A stretch of DNA of 64,000 bases from Rahnella variigena (GCF_003610915.1 NZ_NSDJ01000001.1:1984001-2048000), one strand, 5' to 3'; counted from the first letter of the stretch, positions 15,825-26,138 are shown. The notes: generated from the sequence alone by a model not told the origin. Numbers and translations are program-made.

Positions 15825-17372
15825 TTAGTCTTCCGTGGCGCCGTCTTCTTCTTCTTCGAGCATCAGTTTCCAGCCCGTGACGTCATCCCAGTAGCTCTGT
15901 TCTTTTTCAAAATCCAGCTGAACCAGGTTGTTCTGCGCCAGATAGCCGGCCGGGAAACGCAGCGTCCAGTGATTATCATCGGTAGATAACCGCAGGGATC
16001 CCGGCGTGGTTGTGGACTGGCGCTGGTTATTGAGTAATGCGCCAAGACGCAGCAACTGGATCAGCGGAATGTAGTGCTTCTTCTTAAACAGATTCAGGCG
16101 TGGCAATTCTTCCAGCTTGATGGCTTTACGATGGAAACGCACCAGCGTCGCCAGCAGCGTTTGCTGTTCCTGATTAAAGCCCGGCAAATTAGTGTTTTGC
16201 AGGATATAAGAAGAGTGGCGATGCATTCCGGTGTGGTTAATGCTCAGACCCACTTCATGCAGCATGGCGCTGAATTTCAGCAGTGATTCCAGCTGTGGCT
16301 GCACCAGTTTGGTATTTTGCGCTAACCACTGGCTGTATAGCTGCTCGGTGGTTTCCAGCACGCGGCGTGCCTGTTCCCGGTCGATATTGTAATGGTCGGC
16401 CAGACTTTTTGCGGTACGCGTGCGGATGTCCTGATGACGGAAACGACCCTCCATCTCATACAGCACACCTTCACGCAGCGCGCCGTCTGAAAGACGCAGC
16501 TCTTTGACAGCCAGCGCATCAAATACGCCACGCAAAATCGCCAGTCCCGGCACAAACACTGACTGACGGTCTTCTGATAAGCCCGGTAAATCCAGATCAC
16601 TGAATTTTTTGAAATCCAGCACCGCTTCGGTCAGCATTTCGAGACGTTCAGGGGTGATCAGTCCATCTTTCTCCCCCATTGCGACCAGCACTTCGTAAGC
16701 CGCTTTGATACTGCCGGACGCGCCCAGCGCATACTGCCAGCCTTGCAGACGGTACTGCCAGGCCAGTGTTTCCAGCTTCTGTGCGGCAGCGAGTTGCGCG
16801 CGTTTGAAGTTGCTGCGACTGATTTCGCCTTCCGGGAAAAACATCTGCGCAAAACTGACACAGCCCATACGGCGGCTTTCTGCCAGCAAAGGTTCGAAAT
16901 CTTCGCCGATGACCAGTTCCGTAGAACCGCCCCCGATGTCGATGACCAGCTTGCGACCTTTTTCCGGCTGCGTGTGTTCAACACCCATAAAAATCAGACG
17001 GGCTTCTTCCTGTCCGGAAATAATTTCAATCGGGTAGGGGATCACTTCTTTCGCACGCCTGAGGAACTCCTCGGCGTTCACCGCCTGACGCAGGGTATGC
17101 GTGCCGACGATGGTGACGTTGCTGTCCGGAAAACCTTGCAGACGTTCTGCAAATAAAGCCAGGCAATCCAGCCCACGTTGCATGGCTTCTTCACTGAGCA
17201 CACTTTTATTGTCGAGACCATCGGCCAGATGAACGCGTTGTTTCAGGCGACCTAAGACCTGCATCGCGCCGTTAACCACGCGCGCGATGACCATATGGAA
17301 ACTGTTCGATCCGAGATCGATAGCCGCAATTTCCTGTGGCTTGGCGTTCATTGGGCTGTTTTTAAGGGGCAT
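15825..17372 (-). CDS. ppx: Exopolyphosphatase Ppx
   Basis: Ppx releases orthophosphate from the ends of long polyphosphate chains and belongs to the actin-like Ppx/GppA family. Residues: [16 protein letters not shown] near the N-terminus forms the phosphate 1 loop, [14 protein letters not shown] the phosphate 2 loop, and the C-terminal HD-like half contains [18 protein letters not shown]. The 515 residues are close to the E. coli 513. It lies 22 bp downstream of ppk in the usual ppk-ppx operon. Its 3' end now faces the IS element instead of a working terminator. Confidence 0.96.
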   Translation of the reverse strand: MPLKNSPMNAKPQEIAAIDLGSNSFHMVIARVVNGAMQVLGRLKQRVHLADGLDNKSVLSEEAMQRGLDCLALFAERLQGFPDSNVTIVGTHTLRQAVNAEEFLRRAKEVIPYPIEIISGQEEARLIFMGVEHTQPEKGRKLVIDIGGGSTELVIGEDFEPLLAESRRMGCVSFAQMFFPEGEISRSNFKRAQLAAAQKLETLAWQYRLQGWQYALGASGSIKAAYEVLVAMGEKDGLITPERLEMLTEAVLDFKKFSDLDLPGLSEDRQSVFVPGLAILRGVFDALAVKELRLSDGALREGVLYEMEGRFRHQDIRTRTAKSLADHYNIDREQARRVLETTEQLYSQWLAQNTKLVQPQLESLLKFSAMLHEVGLSINHTGMHRHSSYILQNTNLPGFNQEQQTLLATLVRFHRKAIKLEELPRLNLFKKKHYIPLIQLLRLGALLNNQRQSTTTPGSLRLSTDDNHWTLRFPAGYLAQNNLVQLDFEKEQSYWDDVTGWKLMLEEEEDGATED

Positions 17373-17394
17373 AGTTGTGTAGCGCTCCAGAGAT

Positions 17395-19464
17395 TCAGGC
17401 TTGCTGACTTTGTTGTTCCAGATCTTTCAGATATTCGTAAATCGCCAGCTGCGCACGCACTTTGCGACGATTTCCGCGTGGAACATACCGGTTGCTCAGT
17501 TCTTTATCAATCACTCTGGCTTTTACCGTGTCACTAAACAGCAGTTCGAGAATATCCAGAACGCGCTGTTTAAGGCGTGGATCGAGCAGGGCGACAGCAA
17601 CCTCAATTCGGTAATCGATATTACGGGTCATCCAGTCAGCAGAAGACAGGAATACTTTGGTATCGCCACCATTTTCAAAGACATAAACACGGTCGTGCTC
17701 AAGATAGCGGTCAATAATACTGGTCACCTGAATGTTTTCGCTAAAGCCCGGTAAATTAGGGACCAGCGAACACATACCGCGGATAAGTAAACGGATTTTC
17801 ACCCCGACGTTAGACGCGACGTACAGGCGGTCGATCAGTCCTTTATCCACCAGATTATTGATTTTCAGCGTAATACCGCCTGTGCCGCCAGCCTGTACAT
17901 TGGCAATTTCTTTGTCGATCAGGCGATACAACATGTCGCGCGAGTTTTGCGGCGACACCATCAGATGTTCGAAAGAGACCGGACGGTAAGGGTTCTCAAT
18001 AAAGTTAAACACCCGGCGGACTTCGTTGGTGATGCGCGCATCCGCGGTGAGCAGCGAATAGTCGGTATAAAGGCGGGCGGTTTTCTCGTTAAAGTTACCG
18101 GTCCCAATATGAGCATAGCGGACAATTTCATCGCCTTCGCGGCGGGAAATAAGAAAGAGTTTTGCGTGAATTTTCAGGCCCGGCGCAGAGAAAATAACGT
18201 GTACACCGGCTTCTGTCAGACGTTTCGCCCAGTGAATGTTGGCTTCTTCATCAAAGCGCGCCTGAAGTTCGACGACGACGGTCACTTTCTTACCGTTGTG
18301 CGCCGCGTGGATCATCGATTCGATGATGCGTGAATCTTTCGCAACGCGGTAAATATTAATTTTTATGGATAAAACGTTCGGATCGAACGACGCCTGGCGC
18401 AGCAGCTCCAGCACGTGTTCAAACGTATGATACGGATAATACAGCAGCACATCCTGCTCGCGGATCGCCGCAAAGCCGTTGCGGAATTTATCGAACCATA
18501 AATGGCGCAGGCGTGGCAGCGGGCGGTTGACCAGATTGGCTTTACCGACATTCGGGAAACTGATGAAATCTTTAAAGTTATGGTAACGGCCACCGGCGAT
18601 CACGGAATCATAGTTCGAGATACCCAACTTGCCGCGCAGTAATTCGACCATTTCATCGGGCATATCGCGCTGATAAACAAAACGCACCGGCTCGGCGGTC
18701 AGACGCTGTTTCAGGCTCGATGACATCAGTTCCAGCAGGCTCGATTCCATTTCCGTGACCAGATCGTATTCGGCGTCACGGGTCATTTTCATCGAATAGG
18801 CATTCAGCGCGTCGTAATCAAAGAAGCCTTTGAAAATATCGTCCAGGCAATAACGCAAAATGTTATCAAGCAGGATCATTGGTTTGCGGCGGCGCGGAGC
18901 TTCCGGCGGCAGATTGACGAAGCGCGGCACTTTATCTGAAGGAATTTCCAGCAGCGCATAGTGAATTTCTTCGCCACGGATAATTTCGACCGCCAGATAG
19001 GTGTAATCGTCTTTGAGGAACTGCACCAGATTGGTGTCGTGATTAATCAGAATGGGCGTGATGTGCTGGCGCAGATGATGTTTGAAATACTGACGCAACC
19101 AGGCTTGCTGATTCTCAGAAACCTGCCGTTCGTTAATCAGGAAGATCTGATTACGCGCCATTTCCAGCAGCAAATCGTTGTAAAGGCTGTCAAATTCCTG
19201 ATCAATACGCAGAACTTTCGCCTGAATTTTTTTCAGTAAATGACGGGAAGCACCCAGAAAGCCTTGTTCTTCACTGATGAGGATCCGTCGCTTTAAATCG
19301 GCAAAACGGACTTTATAGAACTCATCCAGATTATTGGAGTAGATCCCTAAAAAACGCATCCGTTCGATCAGAGGATTGCTTTTGTCTGCCGCTTCCTGCA
19401 ACACGCGCTCATTGAAGGACAGCCAGCTTAGTTCTTTCTCGATATAAAGCTTTTCCTGACCCAT
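17395..19464 (-). CDS. ppk: Polyphosphate kinase Ppk1
   Basis: Ppk1 reversibly makes inorganic polyphosphate from ATP and is membrane-associated. The start at [12 protein letters not shown] is favoured because GGAGTG lies just upstream and E. coli Ppk starts at the same point; it gives 689 residues (E. coli 688). An ATG five codons upstream is weaker. Two phospholipase D-like domains are evident. They include the autophosphorylated histidine in [10 protein letters not shown] (near 434) and the second histidine in [13 protein letters not shown]. It is the first gene of the ppk-ppx operon. Confidence 0.96.
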   Translation of the reverse strand: MGQEKLYIEKELSWLSFNERVLQEAADKSNPLIERMRFLGIYSNNLDEFYKVRFADLKRRILISEEQGFLGASRHLLKKIQAKVLRIDQEFDSLYNDLLLEMARNQIFLINERQVSENQQAWLRQYFKHHLRQHITPILINHDTNLVQFLKDDYTYLAVEIIRGEEIHYALLEIPSDKVPRFVNLPPEAPRRRKPMILLDNILRYCLDDIFKGFFDYDALNAYSMKMTRDAEYDLVTEMESSLLELMSSSLKQRLTAEPVRFVYQRDMPDEMVELLRGKLGISNYDSVIAGGRYHNFKDFISFPNVGKANLVNRPLPRLRHLWFDKFRNGFAAIREQDVLLYYPYHTFEHVLELLRQASFDPNVLSIKINIYRVAKDSRIIESMIHAAHNGKKVTVVVELQARFDEEANIHWAKRLTEAGVHVIFSAPGLKIHAKLFLISRREGDEIVRYAHIGTGNFNEKTARLYTDYSLLTADARITNEVRRVFNFIENPYRPVSFEHLMVSPQNSRDMLYRLIDKEIANVQAGGTGGITLKINNLVDKGLIDRLYVASNVGVKIRLLIRGMCSLVPNLPGFSENIQVTSIIDRYLEHDRVYVFENGGDTKVFLSSADWMTRNIDYRIEVAVALLDPRLKQRVLDILELLFSDTVKARVIDKELSNRYVPRGNRRKVRAQLAIYEYLKDLEQQSQQA

Positions 19465-19829
19465 TTTCACTCCGTTCATTTAGCTTGCAACCTGGCCCAT
19501 ACAGGCAAATTTGCCCGAAAACACCGCAATTTAGCTCAGCTTATTCCTCGTGTTACGGGCCATATTTTCAGGTCAGCGCAACAGGAAGCTGTCAGTGAGA
19601 GGGGCCTAGTGTCTGCTATCAATATTGCGAAAGATTGACAGGAAAGTCCAACATAACTGGGGATGATTTCAGGAGAGTTTATATCAGGGGAATAAATGAG
19701 AGAAAAAGGCAGGAAAAGTCTTACCGGTGAAGGAGTTCTTTTCCCCTCACCGGTAATGTATGGCCTGATTTTTACTGCGCTAAACAGTACAGCACTAAAC
19801 TATACAGCACTAAACTATACAGCACTAAA
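19465..19829. other. 365-bp intergenic region upstream of ppk
   Basis: No gene is seen. It contains a perfect 10-bp inverted repeat, TTACCGGTGA at 19721-19730 and TCACCGGTAA at 19747-19756, which may end speG transcripts. The 15-bp tandem repeat array at 19777-19836 overlaps its right edge. The ppk promoter should lie near 19500-19650, but I could not assign elements. Confidence 0.65.
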
Positions 19830-19836
19830 CTACACA
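19777..19836. repeat. Four tandem 15-bp repeats carrying the speG stop
   Basis: Four units begin at 19777, 19792, 19807 and 19822. The two central ones are identical (GCACTAAACTATACA) and the outer ones differ by two or three bases. Read on the minus strand in the speG frame, each unit spells Ser-Ala-Val, then stop or Leu, then Phe. The last codons of speG and its stop have therefore been copied downstream in register. Confidence 0.9.
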
Positions 19837-20405
19837 GCGCTGGCGCCAATCAGTGATTCAGTTTTGACCTGAACCGGTTTGGTTTTGTACTTCGCCAGGA
19901 ATTGCGGCTGGAAAATACACATGCGGATGGCGCTGCGGTATTCCCCGTTCACAAAGAATTCCTGTTTCAGTTCACCTTCGATCTCAAACCCTAATTTGCT
20001 GTAAATGTGGATCGCCTTTTTATTTTCTTTATCCACGATTAAATACAGTTTGTAGAGGTTCAGAACAGAGAAGGCATAATCCATCGCCAGACGCACGGCA
20101 TCACCGGCAAAGCCTTTGCCCTGATGTTGCGGGTCAATGATTATCTGAAATTCCGCGCGGCGGTGAATATGATTAATTTCCACCAGCTCCACTAAGCCGA
20201 CCGGTCCGCTTTCGAATTCTATAATAAAGCGGCGTTCGCTCTGGTCATGGATGTGTTTGTGATACAAGTCGGTCAGTTCGACGAAAGCCTCGTAAGGTTC
20301 TTCAAACCAGTAACGCATGATGCTGGCGTTATTATCAAGACGGTGAACAAACGACAGGTCGTCCTTTTCCAGTGGACGTAATCTGACGCTGTTATGGCTA
20401 AACAT
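19830..20405 (-). CDS. speG: Spermidine N1-acetyltransferase SpeG
   Basis: SpeG acetylates spermidine and spermine with acetyl-CoA, keeping polyamines from becoming toxic, and works as a dodecamer. The start at [13 protein letters not shown] gives 191 residues (E. coli 186) and is preceded by GAGGAA. GNAT motifs are clear: [19 protein letters not shown] with the acetyl-CoA loop and [20 protein letters not shown]. The conserved [19 protein letters not shown] segment is the allosteric spermidine-binding region. Its 3' end runs into tandem 15-bp repeats. In E. coli speG lies elsewhere. Confidence 0.95.
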   Translation of the reverse strand: MFSHNSVRLRPLEKDDLSFVHRLDNNASIMRYWFEEPYEAFVELTDLYHKHIHDQSERRFIIEFESGPVGLVELVEINHIHRRAEFQIIIDPQHQGKGFAGDAVRLAMDYAFSVLNLYKLYLIVDKENKKAIHIYSKLGFEIEGELKQEFFVNGEYRSAIRMCIFQPQFLAKYKTKPVQVKTESLIGASAV

Positions 20406-20570
20406 GGGGTGTTCCTCAACTATAAAAGCCGTTTTATGAGGGTAACCTTCGTAAATATGAGGTCTGAAACAACCGTGTTTCAGATGAAGGTCGGCGCACA
20501 AACGACGTTTAAACGTGCGCCGGGATGTGCATTATATCGGGTGAAATGTAAACAAATGTCAAATGATGGA

Positions 20571-20599
20571 AAATAAAAAACCGGCACGTGGCCGGTTTA
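20571..20599 (-). terminator. Terminator after purN
   Basis: On the minus strand a stem of AAACCGGC with GCCGGTTT is followed by a T-run and TATTTT. It ends the purM-purN transcript just downstream of purN. Confidence 0.85.
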
Positions 20600-20625
20600 T
20601 AGTGAAATCGTGAGGCGAGAGCAGA

Positions 20626-21264
20626 TTAATCTTCTGCGTATCCGCGCTCACATAGCGGATTGTTATCCAGAAACGCCTGACCGTTTTGCAGTGATAAACG
20701 TCCGTCAACAAACCAGCTGACCACCAGCGGATAAATACTGTGTTCCTGCGTTTGCACGCGGGCAACCAGCTCTTCTTCCGTATCCTCAGCAAAAACAGGC
20801 ACTTTGGCCTGTAAAATCACCGGGCCGCCATCAAGTTCTTCCGTCACGAAATGTACGGACGTGCCGTGTTCGGCATCCTGATTTTCAATCGCCTGACGGT
20901 GAGTATGTAAACCCGGATATTTCGGCAGCAGGGAAGGGTGGATGTTAATCATGCGCCCTGCAAAGCGCTGAACGAATTCGGCGCTCAGGATCCGCATGTA
21001 ACCGGCGAGAACCACCAGAGAGGGCTTAAAGATTTCAATAGCGTCAGCCAGTGCAACGTCAAAGGCGATGCGATCTTCGTAAGCTTTTACATCCAGCGCA
21101 TGTGCCGGAATATCGGCTAAACGGGCTCTTTCAAGCCCGTATGCAGCGATTTTATTACTGAAGACTGCACTGATTTCTGCGTTGATTCGTCCCTGCTGGC
21201 AGGCATCGATCAGGGCCTGTAAGTTGCTTCCCTCGCCCGATACCAAAACCACAATCCTTTTCAT
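20626..21264 (-). CDS. purN: Phosphoribosylglycinamide formyltransferase PurN
   Basis: PurN transfers a formyl group from 10-formyl-tetrahydrofolate to GAR, the third step of purine synthesis. The 212 residues match the E. coli length. Motifs are intact: VSGEGSNLQALID for phosphate binding, INIHPSLLPKYPG with the catalytic asparagine and histidine, and FVTEELDGGPVI with the catalytic aspartate. GGTAGGGAT precedes the ATG. It follows purM by 42 bp in the purM-purN operon. Confidence 0.97.
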   Translation of the reverse strand: MKRIVVLVSGEGSNLQALIDACQQGRINAEISAVFSNKIAAYGLERARLADIPAHALDVKAYEDRIAFDVALADAIEIFKPSLVVLAGYMRILSAEFVQRFAGRMINIHPSLLPKYPGLHTHRQAIENQDAEHGTSVHFVTEELDGGPVILQAKVPVFAEDTEEELVARVQTQEHSIYPLVVSWFVDGRLSLQNGQAFLDNNPLCERGYAED

Positions 21265-21306
21265 ATCCCTACCTGTCGTCTTCAGTGAATAGAGTGACCT
21301 GACTGA

Positions 21307-22344
21307 TTACTCAATAACGACGCGCTCAGCGGAGTCAGAGGCCTTAACATAGCCAATTTTCCACGCTTTTTCACCCTTGTCATTCAGTAACGCAATGGCC
21401 TGGTCGGCAAGTTCTGCCGGAAGTGCGACCACCATGCCCACGCCACAGTTAAAGGTGCGGTACATTTCGTGACGGCTGACGTTACCGGTAGTCTGCAACC
21501 AGGTGAAGACGTCCGGCCACTGCCAGCTGGCTTCTTCGATGATGACCTGAGTGTTTTCCGGCAGTACGCGCGGAATGTTTTCCCAGAAGCCGCCACCGGT
21601 CAGGTGAACGATACCGTGAACGTCCACGTTTTCGATCAGATTGAGGATCGACTTCACGTAAATTTTGGTCGGTGCCAGCAGGTGATCGGCCAGGGATTTG
21701 CCTGCCAGCGTGGTGGTTTCCGGGTCAGTGTTGCTGACTTCCAGAATTTTGCGCACCAGGGAGTAACCGTTGGAGTGCGGGCCACTGGCGGCGAGGCCGA
21801 TCAGCACATCGCCGTCAGCCACTTTGCTGCCGTCGATAATTTCTGATTTTTCCACTACGCCAACACAGAATCCGGCGACGTCGTAATCTTCGCCGTGGTA
21901 CATGCCCGGCATTTCAGCGGTTTCGCCGCCGACTAACGCACAGCCAGACTGTTTACAGCCTTCTGCAATACCGGTGATCACACTGGCGGCGATATCGACG
22001 TCCAGTTTGCCGGTGGCGTAATAATCGAGGAAGAAGAGGGGTTCAGCGCCCTGAACGATCAAATCGTTGACGCACATCGCGACCAGGTCGATACCGATAG
22101 TATCGTGGCGCTTTAAATCCATCGCCAGACGCAGCTTAGTGCCAACGCCGTCGGTACCCGAAACCAGCACGGGTTCACGATATTTTTGCGGCAGCGCGCA
22201 GAGAGCACCAAAACCCCCTAATCCACCCATAACTTCCGGGCGACGGGTCTGTTTTACTACACCTTTAATGCGATCTACCAATGCGTTACCGGCATCGATA
22301 TCTACGCCTGCGTCTTTATAGCTGAGAGAGGTTTTGTCGGTCAC
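21307..22344 (-). CDS. purM: Phosphoribosylformylglycinamidine cyclo-ligase (AIR synthetase) PurM
   Basis: PurM closes the imidazole ring of FGAM with ATP to make AIR, which PurK and PurE then carboxylate. The 345 residues match E. coli PurM. Family motifs [37 protein letters not shown] and [16 protein letters not shown] are all present. It is the first gene of the purM-purN operon and has a PurR box 65 bp upstream of the start. It is divergent from upp. Confidence 0.97.
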   Translation of the reverse strand: MTDKTSLSYKDAGVDIDAGNALVDRIKGVVKQTRRPEVMGGLGGFGALCALPQKYREPVLVSGTDGVGTKLRLAMDLKRHDTIGIDLVAMCVNDLIVQGAEPLFFLDYYATGKLDVDIAASVITGIAEGCKQSGCALVGGETAEMPGMYHGEDYDVAGFCVGVVEKSEIIDGSKVADGDVLIGLAASGPHSNGYSLVRKILEVSNTDPETTTLAGKSLADHLLAPTKIYVKSILNLIENVDVHGIVHLTGGGFWENIPRVLPENTQVIIEEASWQWPDVFTWLQTTGNVSRHEMYRTFNCGVGMVVALPAELADQAIALLNDKGEKAWKIGYVKASDSAERVVIE

Positions 22345-22409
22345 TGCGAAGTCCCCACGGCGGTTTGGGTTGGTGGTTGAAGAATAAAGCGGGGCAATTC
22401 TAACAGTGG

Positions 22410-22425
22410 AAGCAAACGTTTGCGA
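22410..22425 (-). promoter_or_regulatory. PurR operator of purM-purN
   Basis: AAGCAAACGTTTGCGA matches the symmetric PurR consensus ACGCAAACGTTTGCGT except at the first two bases and the last. It lies between purM and an ERIC element, in the expected promoter position. Confidence 0.88.
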
Positions 22426-22469
22426 GCGCCTTATTCAGAGTCACTATCTATACTTAAAGATACCACACT

Positions 22470-22592
22470 TAGCCGAAGTCATTGGCGTTGCAGCAAGGCA
22501 GCAAACGAGCGAATCCCGATGAGCTGACTTGAGTCAGTGATTCGGGTGAGAGAGAGCCGCTAACGCAGCTGCGGCTTCAATGAAGAAGGATA
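22470..22592. repeat. ERIC element 3 (inverted orientation)
   Basis: The reverse complement of this segment follows ERIC element 2 closely: CACCCGAATCACTGACTCAA, GTCAGCTCATCGGGATTCG, then TGCTGCCTTGCTGCAAC. It lies between the purM operator and the upp promoter, insulating the divergent genes. Its outer ends are less clear than those of the other copies. Confidence 0.8.
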
Positions 22593-22641
22593 AGTTGATT
22601 TGGATCAGGCTAATTGGTATGGCGTTCAAAAAAAATGGCGT

Positions 22642-22664
22642 TATAATCTCGCGATTTTTTTTTG
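22642..22664 (+). promoter_or_regulatory. UTP-sensing upp promoter start region
   Basis: A perfect -10 TATAAT at 22642-22647 is followed after five bases by GA and then nine T residues and G (22653-22664). E. coli upp has the same arrangement, where high UTP causes slippage within the T-run and non-productive transcripts. The -35 region is poor. Conservation of the start sequence implies the same UTP-dependent control here. Confidence 0.8.
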
Positions 22665-22692
22665 CAGCTCAACCACCTTAGGAGAATAAATA

Positions 22693-23319
22693 ATGAAGAT
22701 CGTCGAGGTGAAACACCCGCTGGTGAAACACAAGCTGGGCCTGATGCGTGAAAACGACATCAGCACGAAACGTTTTCGCGAACTGGCTTCTGAGGTGGGA
22801 AGTCTGCTGACGTATGAAGCGACTGCCGATTTAGAAACTGAAAAAGTCACCATCGAAGGCTGGAATGGCCCGGTGGAAATCGATCAGATCAAAGGCAAGA
22901 AAATTACTGTCGTGCCAATCCTGCGTGCCGGTCTGGGCATGATGGAAGGCGTACTGGAGCACGTTCCGAGTGCGCGTATCAGCGTCGTCGGCGTGTACCG
23001 TGATGAAGAAACCCTGAAACCTGTGCCGTATTTCCAGAAGCTGGTTTCTAACATCGAAGAACGTCTGGCGCTGGTCGTTGACCCGATGCTGGCCACCGGT
23101 GGTTCTATGATTGCCACCATCGACCTGCTGAAAAAAGCCGGCTGCCAGAGCATTAAAGTGCTGGTGCTGGTTGCCGCACCGGAAGGGATCGCCGCTCTCG
23201 AAGCCGCGCACCCGGACGTTGAACTCTACACCGCCTCGGTGGATCAGGGGCTCAACGAGAAAGGCTACATCATCCCGGGGCTCGGTGATGCGGGCGACAA
23301 GATATTTGGTACGAAGTAA
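22693..23319 (+). CDS. upp: Uracil phosphoribosyltransferase
   Basis: Upp converts uracil and PRPP to UMP in pyrimidine salvage. The 208 residues equal the E. coli length. The PRPP loop is [16 protein letters not shown], and the uracil-binding C-terminus contains [24 protein letters not shown] precedes the ATG. Expression is probably set by UTP through the T-run at the start site. A terminator and an ERIC element lie between upp and uraA, so only part of the transcription should continue into the permease gene. Confidence 0.97.
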   Translation: MKIVEVKHPLVKHKLGLMRENDISTKRFRELASEVGSLLTYEATADLETEKVTIEGWNGPVEIDQIKGKKITVVPILRAGLGMMEGVLEHVPSARISVVGVYRDEETLKPVPYFQKLVSNIEERLALVVDPMLATGGSMIATIDLLKKAGCQSIKVLVLVAAPEGIAALEAAHPDVELYTASVDQGLNEKGYIIPGLGDAGDKIFGTK

Positions 23320-23329
23320 ATAAGCGTTT

Positions 23330-23356
23330 AGCCGACTAATCAGTCGGCTTTTTTTT
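23330..23356 (+). terminator. Terminator between upp and uraA
   Basis: AGCCGACT pairs with AGTCGGCT across a four-base loop and is followed by eight T residues, a strong intrinsic terminator. Confidence 0.9.
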
Positions 23357-23478
23357 GCTCGTCATACTTCAGGCTGCAGATGCGTTGGCTGCGCCCGTTC
23401 ACCCCGGTCACATAGCTATCTATGCTCCCAGGGACTCACGGGCTTGCCGCCTTCCTGCAACCCGAATTATTTCGAGCA
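23356..23478. repeat. ERIC element 4
   Basis: Ends TGCTCG at 23356-23361 and CGAGCA at 23473-23478 bracket a core with CACCCCGGTCACATAG and CTCCCAGGGACTCACGG. Its first base is the last T of the upp terminator. It lies between upp and uraA. Confidence 0.85.
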
Positions 23479-23525
23479 AAGGGTTCGGTTTAATACAACA
23501 TCACACCATTGAGAGGATCACATTC

Positions 23526-24818
23526 ATGACCCGTCGTGTCATCGGGGTAAGCGAACGTCCGCCATTGCTGCAGACAATCCCCCTGAGTTTCCAGCATCTG
23601 TTTGCCATGTTTGGTGCCACCGTTCTGGTTCCCATTCTGTTTAAGATAAACCCGGCAACGGTGCTGCTGTTCAATGGCATAGGGACTTTGCTGTATTTAT
23701 TTGTCTGTAAAGGGAAGATACCGGCGTATCTCGGCTCGAGTTTCGCGTTTATTTCACCTGTGCTGTTGCTGTTGCCGATGGGGTATGAAGTGGCGCTGGG
23801 CGGATTTATTGCCTGCGGTTTACTGTTCTGTCTGGTGGCGCTGATAGTTAAGAAAGCCGGGATTGGCTGGATCAACGTGATGTTCCCGCCCGCGGCGATG
23901 GGTGCAATCGTGGCCGTCATCGGGCTTGAACTGGCCGGTGTCGCAGCGAATATGGCCGGATTGCTGCCTGCCGATGGCGCAACCGTGGATTCCACCACCA
24001 TCACCATTTCTCTGGTGACGCTGTCGGTGACGATTCTGGGTTCCGTACTGTTCCGCGGTTTCCTGGCGATTATCCCGATCCTGATTGGCGTGCTGGTCGG
24101 TTATGCACTCTCGTTCTTCATGGGCGTAGTGGATGTTTCTGCTATTGAAAACGCACACTGGTTCGCGCTGCCAACTTTCTACACGCCGCGTTTTGAATGG
24201 GTGGCTATCCTCACCATCCTGCCTGCAGCGCTGGTGGTGATTGCTGAGCACGTCGGGCATCTGGTCGTGACGGCAAACATCGTGAAGAAAGATTTGCTGC
24301 GGGATCCGGGTTTGCACCGTTCGATGCTGGCGAACGGTCTGTCGACCGTGCTGTCCGGTTTCTTCGGTTCAACGCCAAACACCACCTACGGCGAAAACAT
24401 CGGCGTGATGGCGATCACCAAGGTTTACAGCACCTGGGTTATCGGCGGCGCGGCAATCCTGGCTATTCTGCTTTCCTGTATCGGGAAACTGGCGGCGGCC
24501 ATTCAGGCGGTGCCGGTACCGGTGATGGGCGGCGTCTCGCTGCTGCTTTACGGCGTGATTGGCGCTTCGGGGATCCGCGTACTGATTGAATCGAAAGTCG
24601 ATTACAACAAAGCGCAGAACCTGATCCTGACTGCGGTGATCCTGATCATCGGCGTCAGCGGAGCGAAGATCCACATCGGTGCTGCTGAGCTGAAAGGCAT
24701 GGCGCTGGCGACGATCGTCGGTATCTTCCTGAGCCTGTTGTTCAAAGTGATTGAGATTTTCCGCGGCGAAGAACAGATCATTGACGTGGAAGATGAGCGG
24801 GAAAATCCGCCAGTCTGA
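23526..24818 (+). CDS. uraA: Uracil:proton symporter UraA
   Basis: UraA is an inner-membrane NCS2 transporter that brings uracil in with a proton, supplying Upp. The start at MTRRVIGVSERPPLL gives 430 residues (E. coli 429) and has AGAGGA upstream; an apparent longer reading begins inside ERIC element 4. Key acids lie in VVIAEHVGHLVVT and STPNTTYGENIGVMAIT, and fourteen membrane segments are expected. It follows upp as in E. coli, but with the terminator and ERIC in between. Confidence 0.96.
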   Translation: MTRRVIGVSERPPLLQTIPLSFQHLFAMFGATVLVPILFKINPATVLLFNGIGTLLYLFVCKGKIPAYLGSSFAFISPVLLLLPMGYEVALGGFIACGLLFCLVALIVKKAGIGWINVMFPPAAMGAIVAVIGLELAGVAANMAGLLPADGATVDSTTITISLVTLSVTILGSVLFRGFLAIIPILIGVLVGYALSFFMGVVDVSAIENAHWFALPTFYTPRFEWVAILTILPAALVVIAEHVGHLVVTANIVKKDLLRDPGLHRSMLANGLSTVLSGFFGSTPNTTYGENIGVMAITKVYSTWVIGGAAILAILLSCIGKLAAAIQAVPVPVMGGVSLLLYGVIGASGIRVLIESKVDYNKAQNLILTAVILIIGVSGAKIHIGAAELKGMALATIVGIFLSLLFKVIEIFRGEEQIIDVEDERENPPV

Positions 24819-24988
24819 CCGTGATCATTCCTGACCGTCAGGCACCTGCTTGCCGGTCAGGTGCTCGGATCGCAAGCGGTTGCACCGGGTACAGTTCATT
24901 TCACGACGGATCCTTGCTAGAATTCGGCAGTTCCTTTTATTGACGTGACAACATCTGCGGTCTTTATGCCGCTTCGGTTGAGGTGCTT

Positions 24989-25690
24989 CTGAATACGCCG
25001 GCACAGCTTTCCCTGCCACTTTATCTACCCGATGATGAAACCTTTGCCAGTTTTTATCCGGGGGAAAACCCTTCTCTGCTATCTGCCATTCAGAGCGCAT
25101 TGCATCAGGAACACGGCACCTATATTTATTTCTGGTCACGCGAGGGCGGCGGCCGCAGCCATCTGTTACACGCAGCTTGCGCAGAATTATCGCAGCGCGG
25201 CGAAGCGGTGGGATATGTGCCTTTAGACAAGCGGGCTTATTTCGTGCCGGAAGTGCTGGACGGCATGGAGCATCTGGCGCTGGTGTGTATCGATAATATC
25301 GAAGGCATTGCCGGTGATGATGAATGGGAAGCCGCTGTTTTCCATCTCTATAACCGCATTCTTGAAACCGGTCGCACGCGTCTGTTTATTACCGGCGATC
25401 GTCCTCCGCGTCAGCTGAATCTCAGCCTGCCGGATCTGGCTTCCCGTCTCGACTGGGGGCAAATCTACAAACTTCAGCCACTTTCCGACGAAGAAAAACT
25501 TCAGGCATTGCAGTTACGCGCCAAACTGCGCGGCTTTGAATTGCCGGAAGACGTGGGCCGTTTCCTGTTAAAACGGCTGGACAGGGAAATGCGTACGCTG
25601 TTTATGACGCTCGATCAGCTCGATCGCGCATCTATCACCGCGCAACGCAAACTGACGATCCCGTTCGTGAAAGAAATTCTCGGGCTGTGA
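24989..25690 (+). CDS. hda: DnaA regulatory inactivator Hda, CTG start
   Basis: Hda is an AAA+ protein that, bound to the DNA-loaded sliding clamp, stimulates ATP hydrolysis by DnaA and so limits re-initiation. Starting at CTG 24989 gives 233 residues, exactly the E. coli length, and GAGG lies five bases upstream. A GTG at 24983 overlaps that ribosome site. The clamp-binding motif QLSLPL is at 6-11, Walker A reads [12 protein letters not shown], Walker [10 protein letters not shown] and sensor 1 [13 protein letters not shown]. coli hda is also reported to begin with CTG, so the unusual start is conserved. Confidence 0.93.
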   Translation: MNTPAQLSLPLYLPDDETFASFYPGENPSLLSAIQSALHQEHGTYIYFWSREGGGRSHLLHAACAELSQRGEAVGYVPLDKRAYFVPEVLDGMEHLALVCIDNIEGIAGDDEWEAAVFHLYNRILETGRTRLFITGDRPPRQLNLSLPDLASRLDWGQIYKLQPLSDEEKLQALQLRAKLRGFELPEDVGRFLLKRLDREMRTLFMTLDQLDRASITAQRKLTIPFVKEILGL

Positions 25691-25754
25691 GCGGAAGGCT
25701 TTAATGGGAAAGGACAGCCGGGTTCGTGAACCGAACCCGAATGTACTGGCGGGG

Positions 25755-26111
25755 TTATAAAATCTCTTTAAACTGTTCCGGCGGACGACCTAAACGCGCT
25801 TTGCCGTTGGCAACCACAATCGGACGTTCAATCAGCCGCGGATGATCCGCCATTGCCTGTAACAGTTGTTCCTCGCTCAGGTCTTTATCTTTAAGATTCA
25901 GATCCTTATAAATCTGCTCGCCTTTGCGCATCAGTTCCCGCGCCGAGCTAAAGCTCAGCAGCCCCAGCAGTTCTTTCAGCTTATCCACCGACGGCTGAGT
26001 TTCCAGATACAAAATCACCTGCGGCTCAATGCCTTCTGCTTCCAGTAATTTCAGAGTCTCACGGCTTTTTGAACACGCCGGGTTGTGGTAAATCGCGACA
26101 TCATGTGGCAT
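25755..26111 (-). CDS. yfgD: ArsC-family oxidoreductase YfgD
   Basis: This 118-residue thioredoxin-fold protein resembles glutaredoxin-dependent arsenate reductases. The catalytic cysteine is in IYHNPACSKSRET and the conserved end is ERPIVVANGKARLGRPPEQF. GGAGAAA precedes the ATG. It matches E. coli YfgD in length and place between hda and bepA. No ars genes are nearby, so a true arsenate role is uncertain. Confidence 0.88.
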   Translation of the reverse strand: MPHDVAIYHNPACSKSRETLKLLEAEGIEPQVILYLETQPSVDKLKELLGLLSFSSARELMRKGEQIYKDLNLKDKDLSEEQLLQAMADHPRLIERPIVVANGKARLGRPPEQFKEIL

Positions 26112-26138
26112 TAAAATTTCTCCATTCTGGCGCTGAAA

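Noticed and set aside
19625..19641. Possible Pho box upstream of ppk
   Set aside because: Reading the minus strand, one half resembles CTGTCA but the second half at the required spacing does not, so the match is too weak.
23355..23525. N-terminal extension of UraA
   Set aside because: It would be translated from ERIC element 4 and has no family match.
24831..24862. Nested inverted repeats between uraA and hda
   Set aside because: GCACCTG and CAGGTGC pair, but no T-run follows and alternative pairings compete. There is not enough to call a terminator or attenuator.
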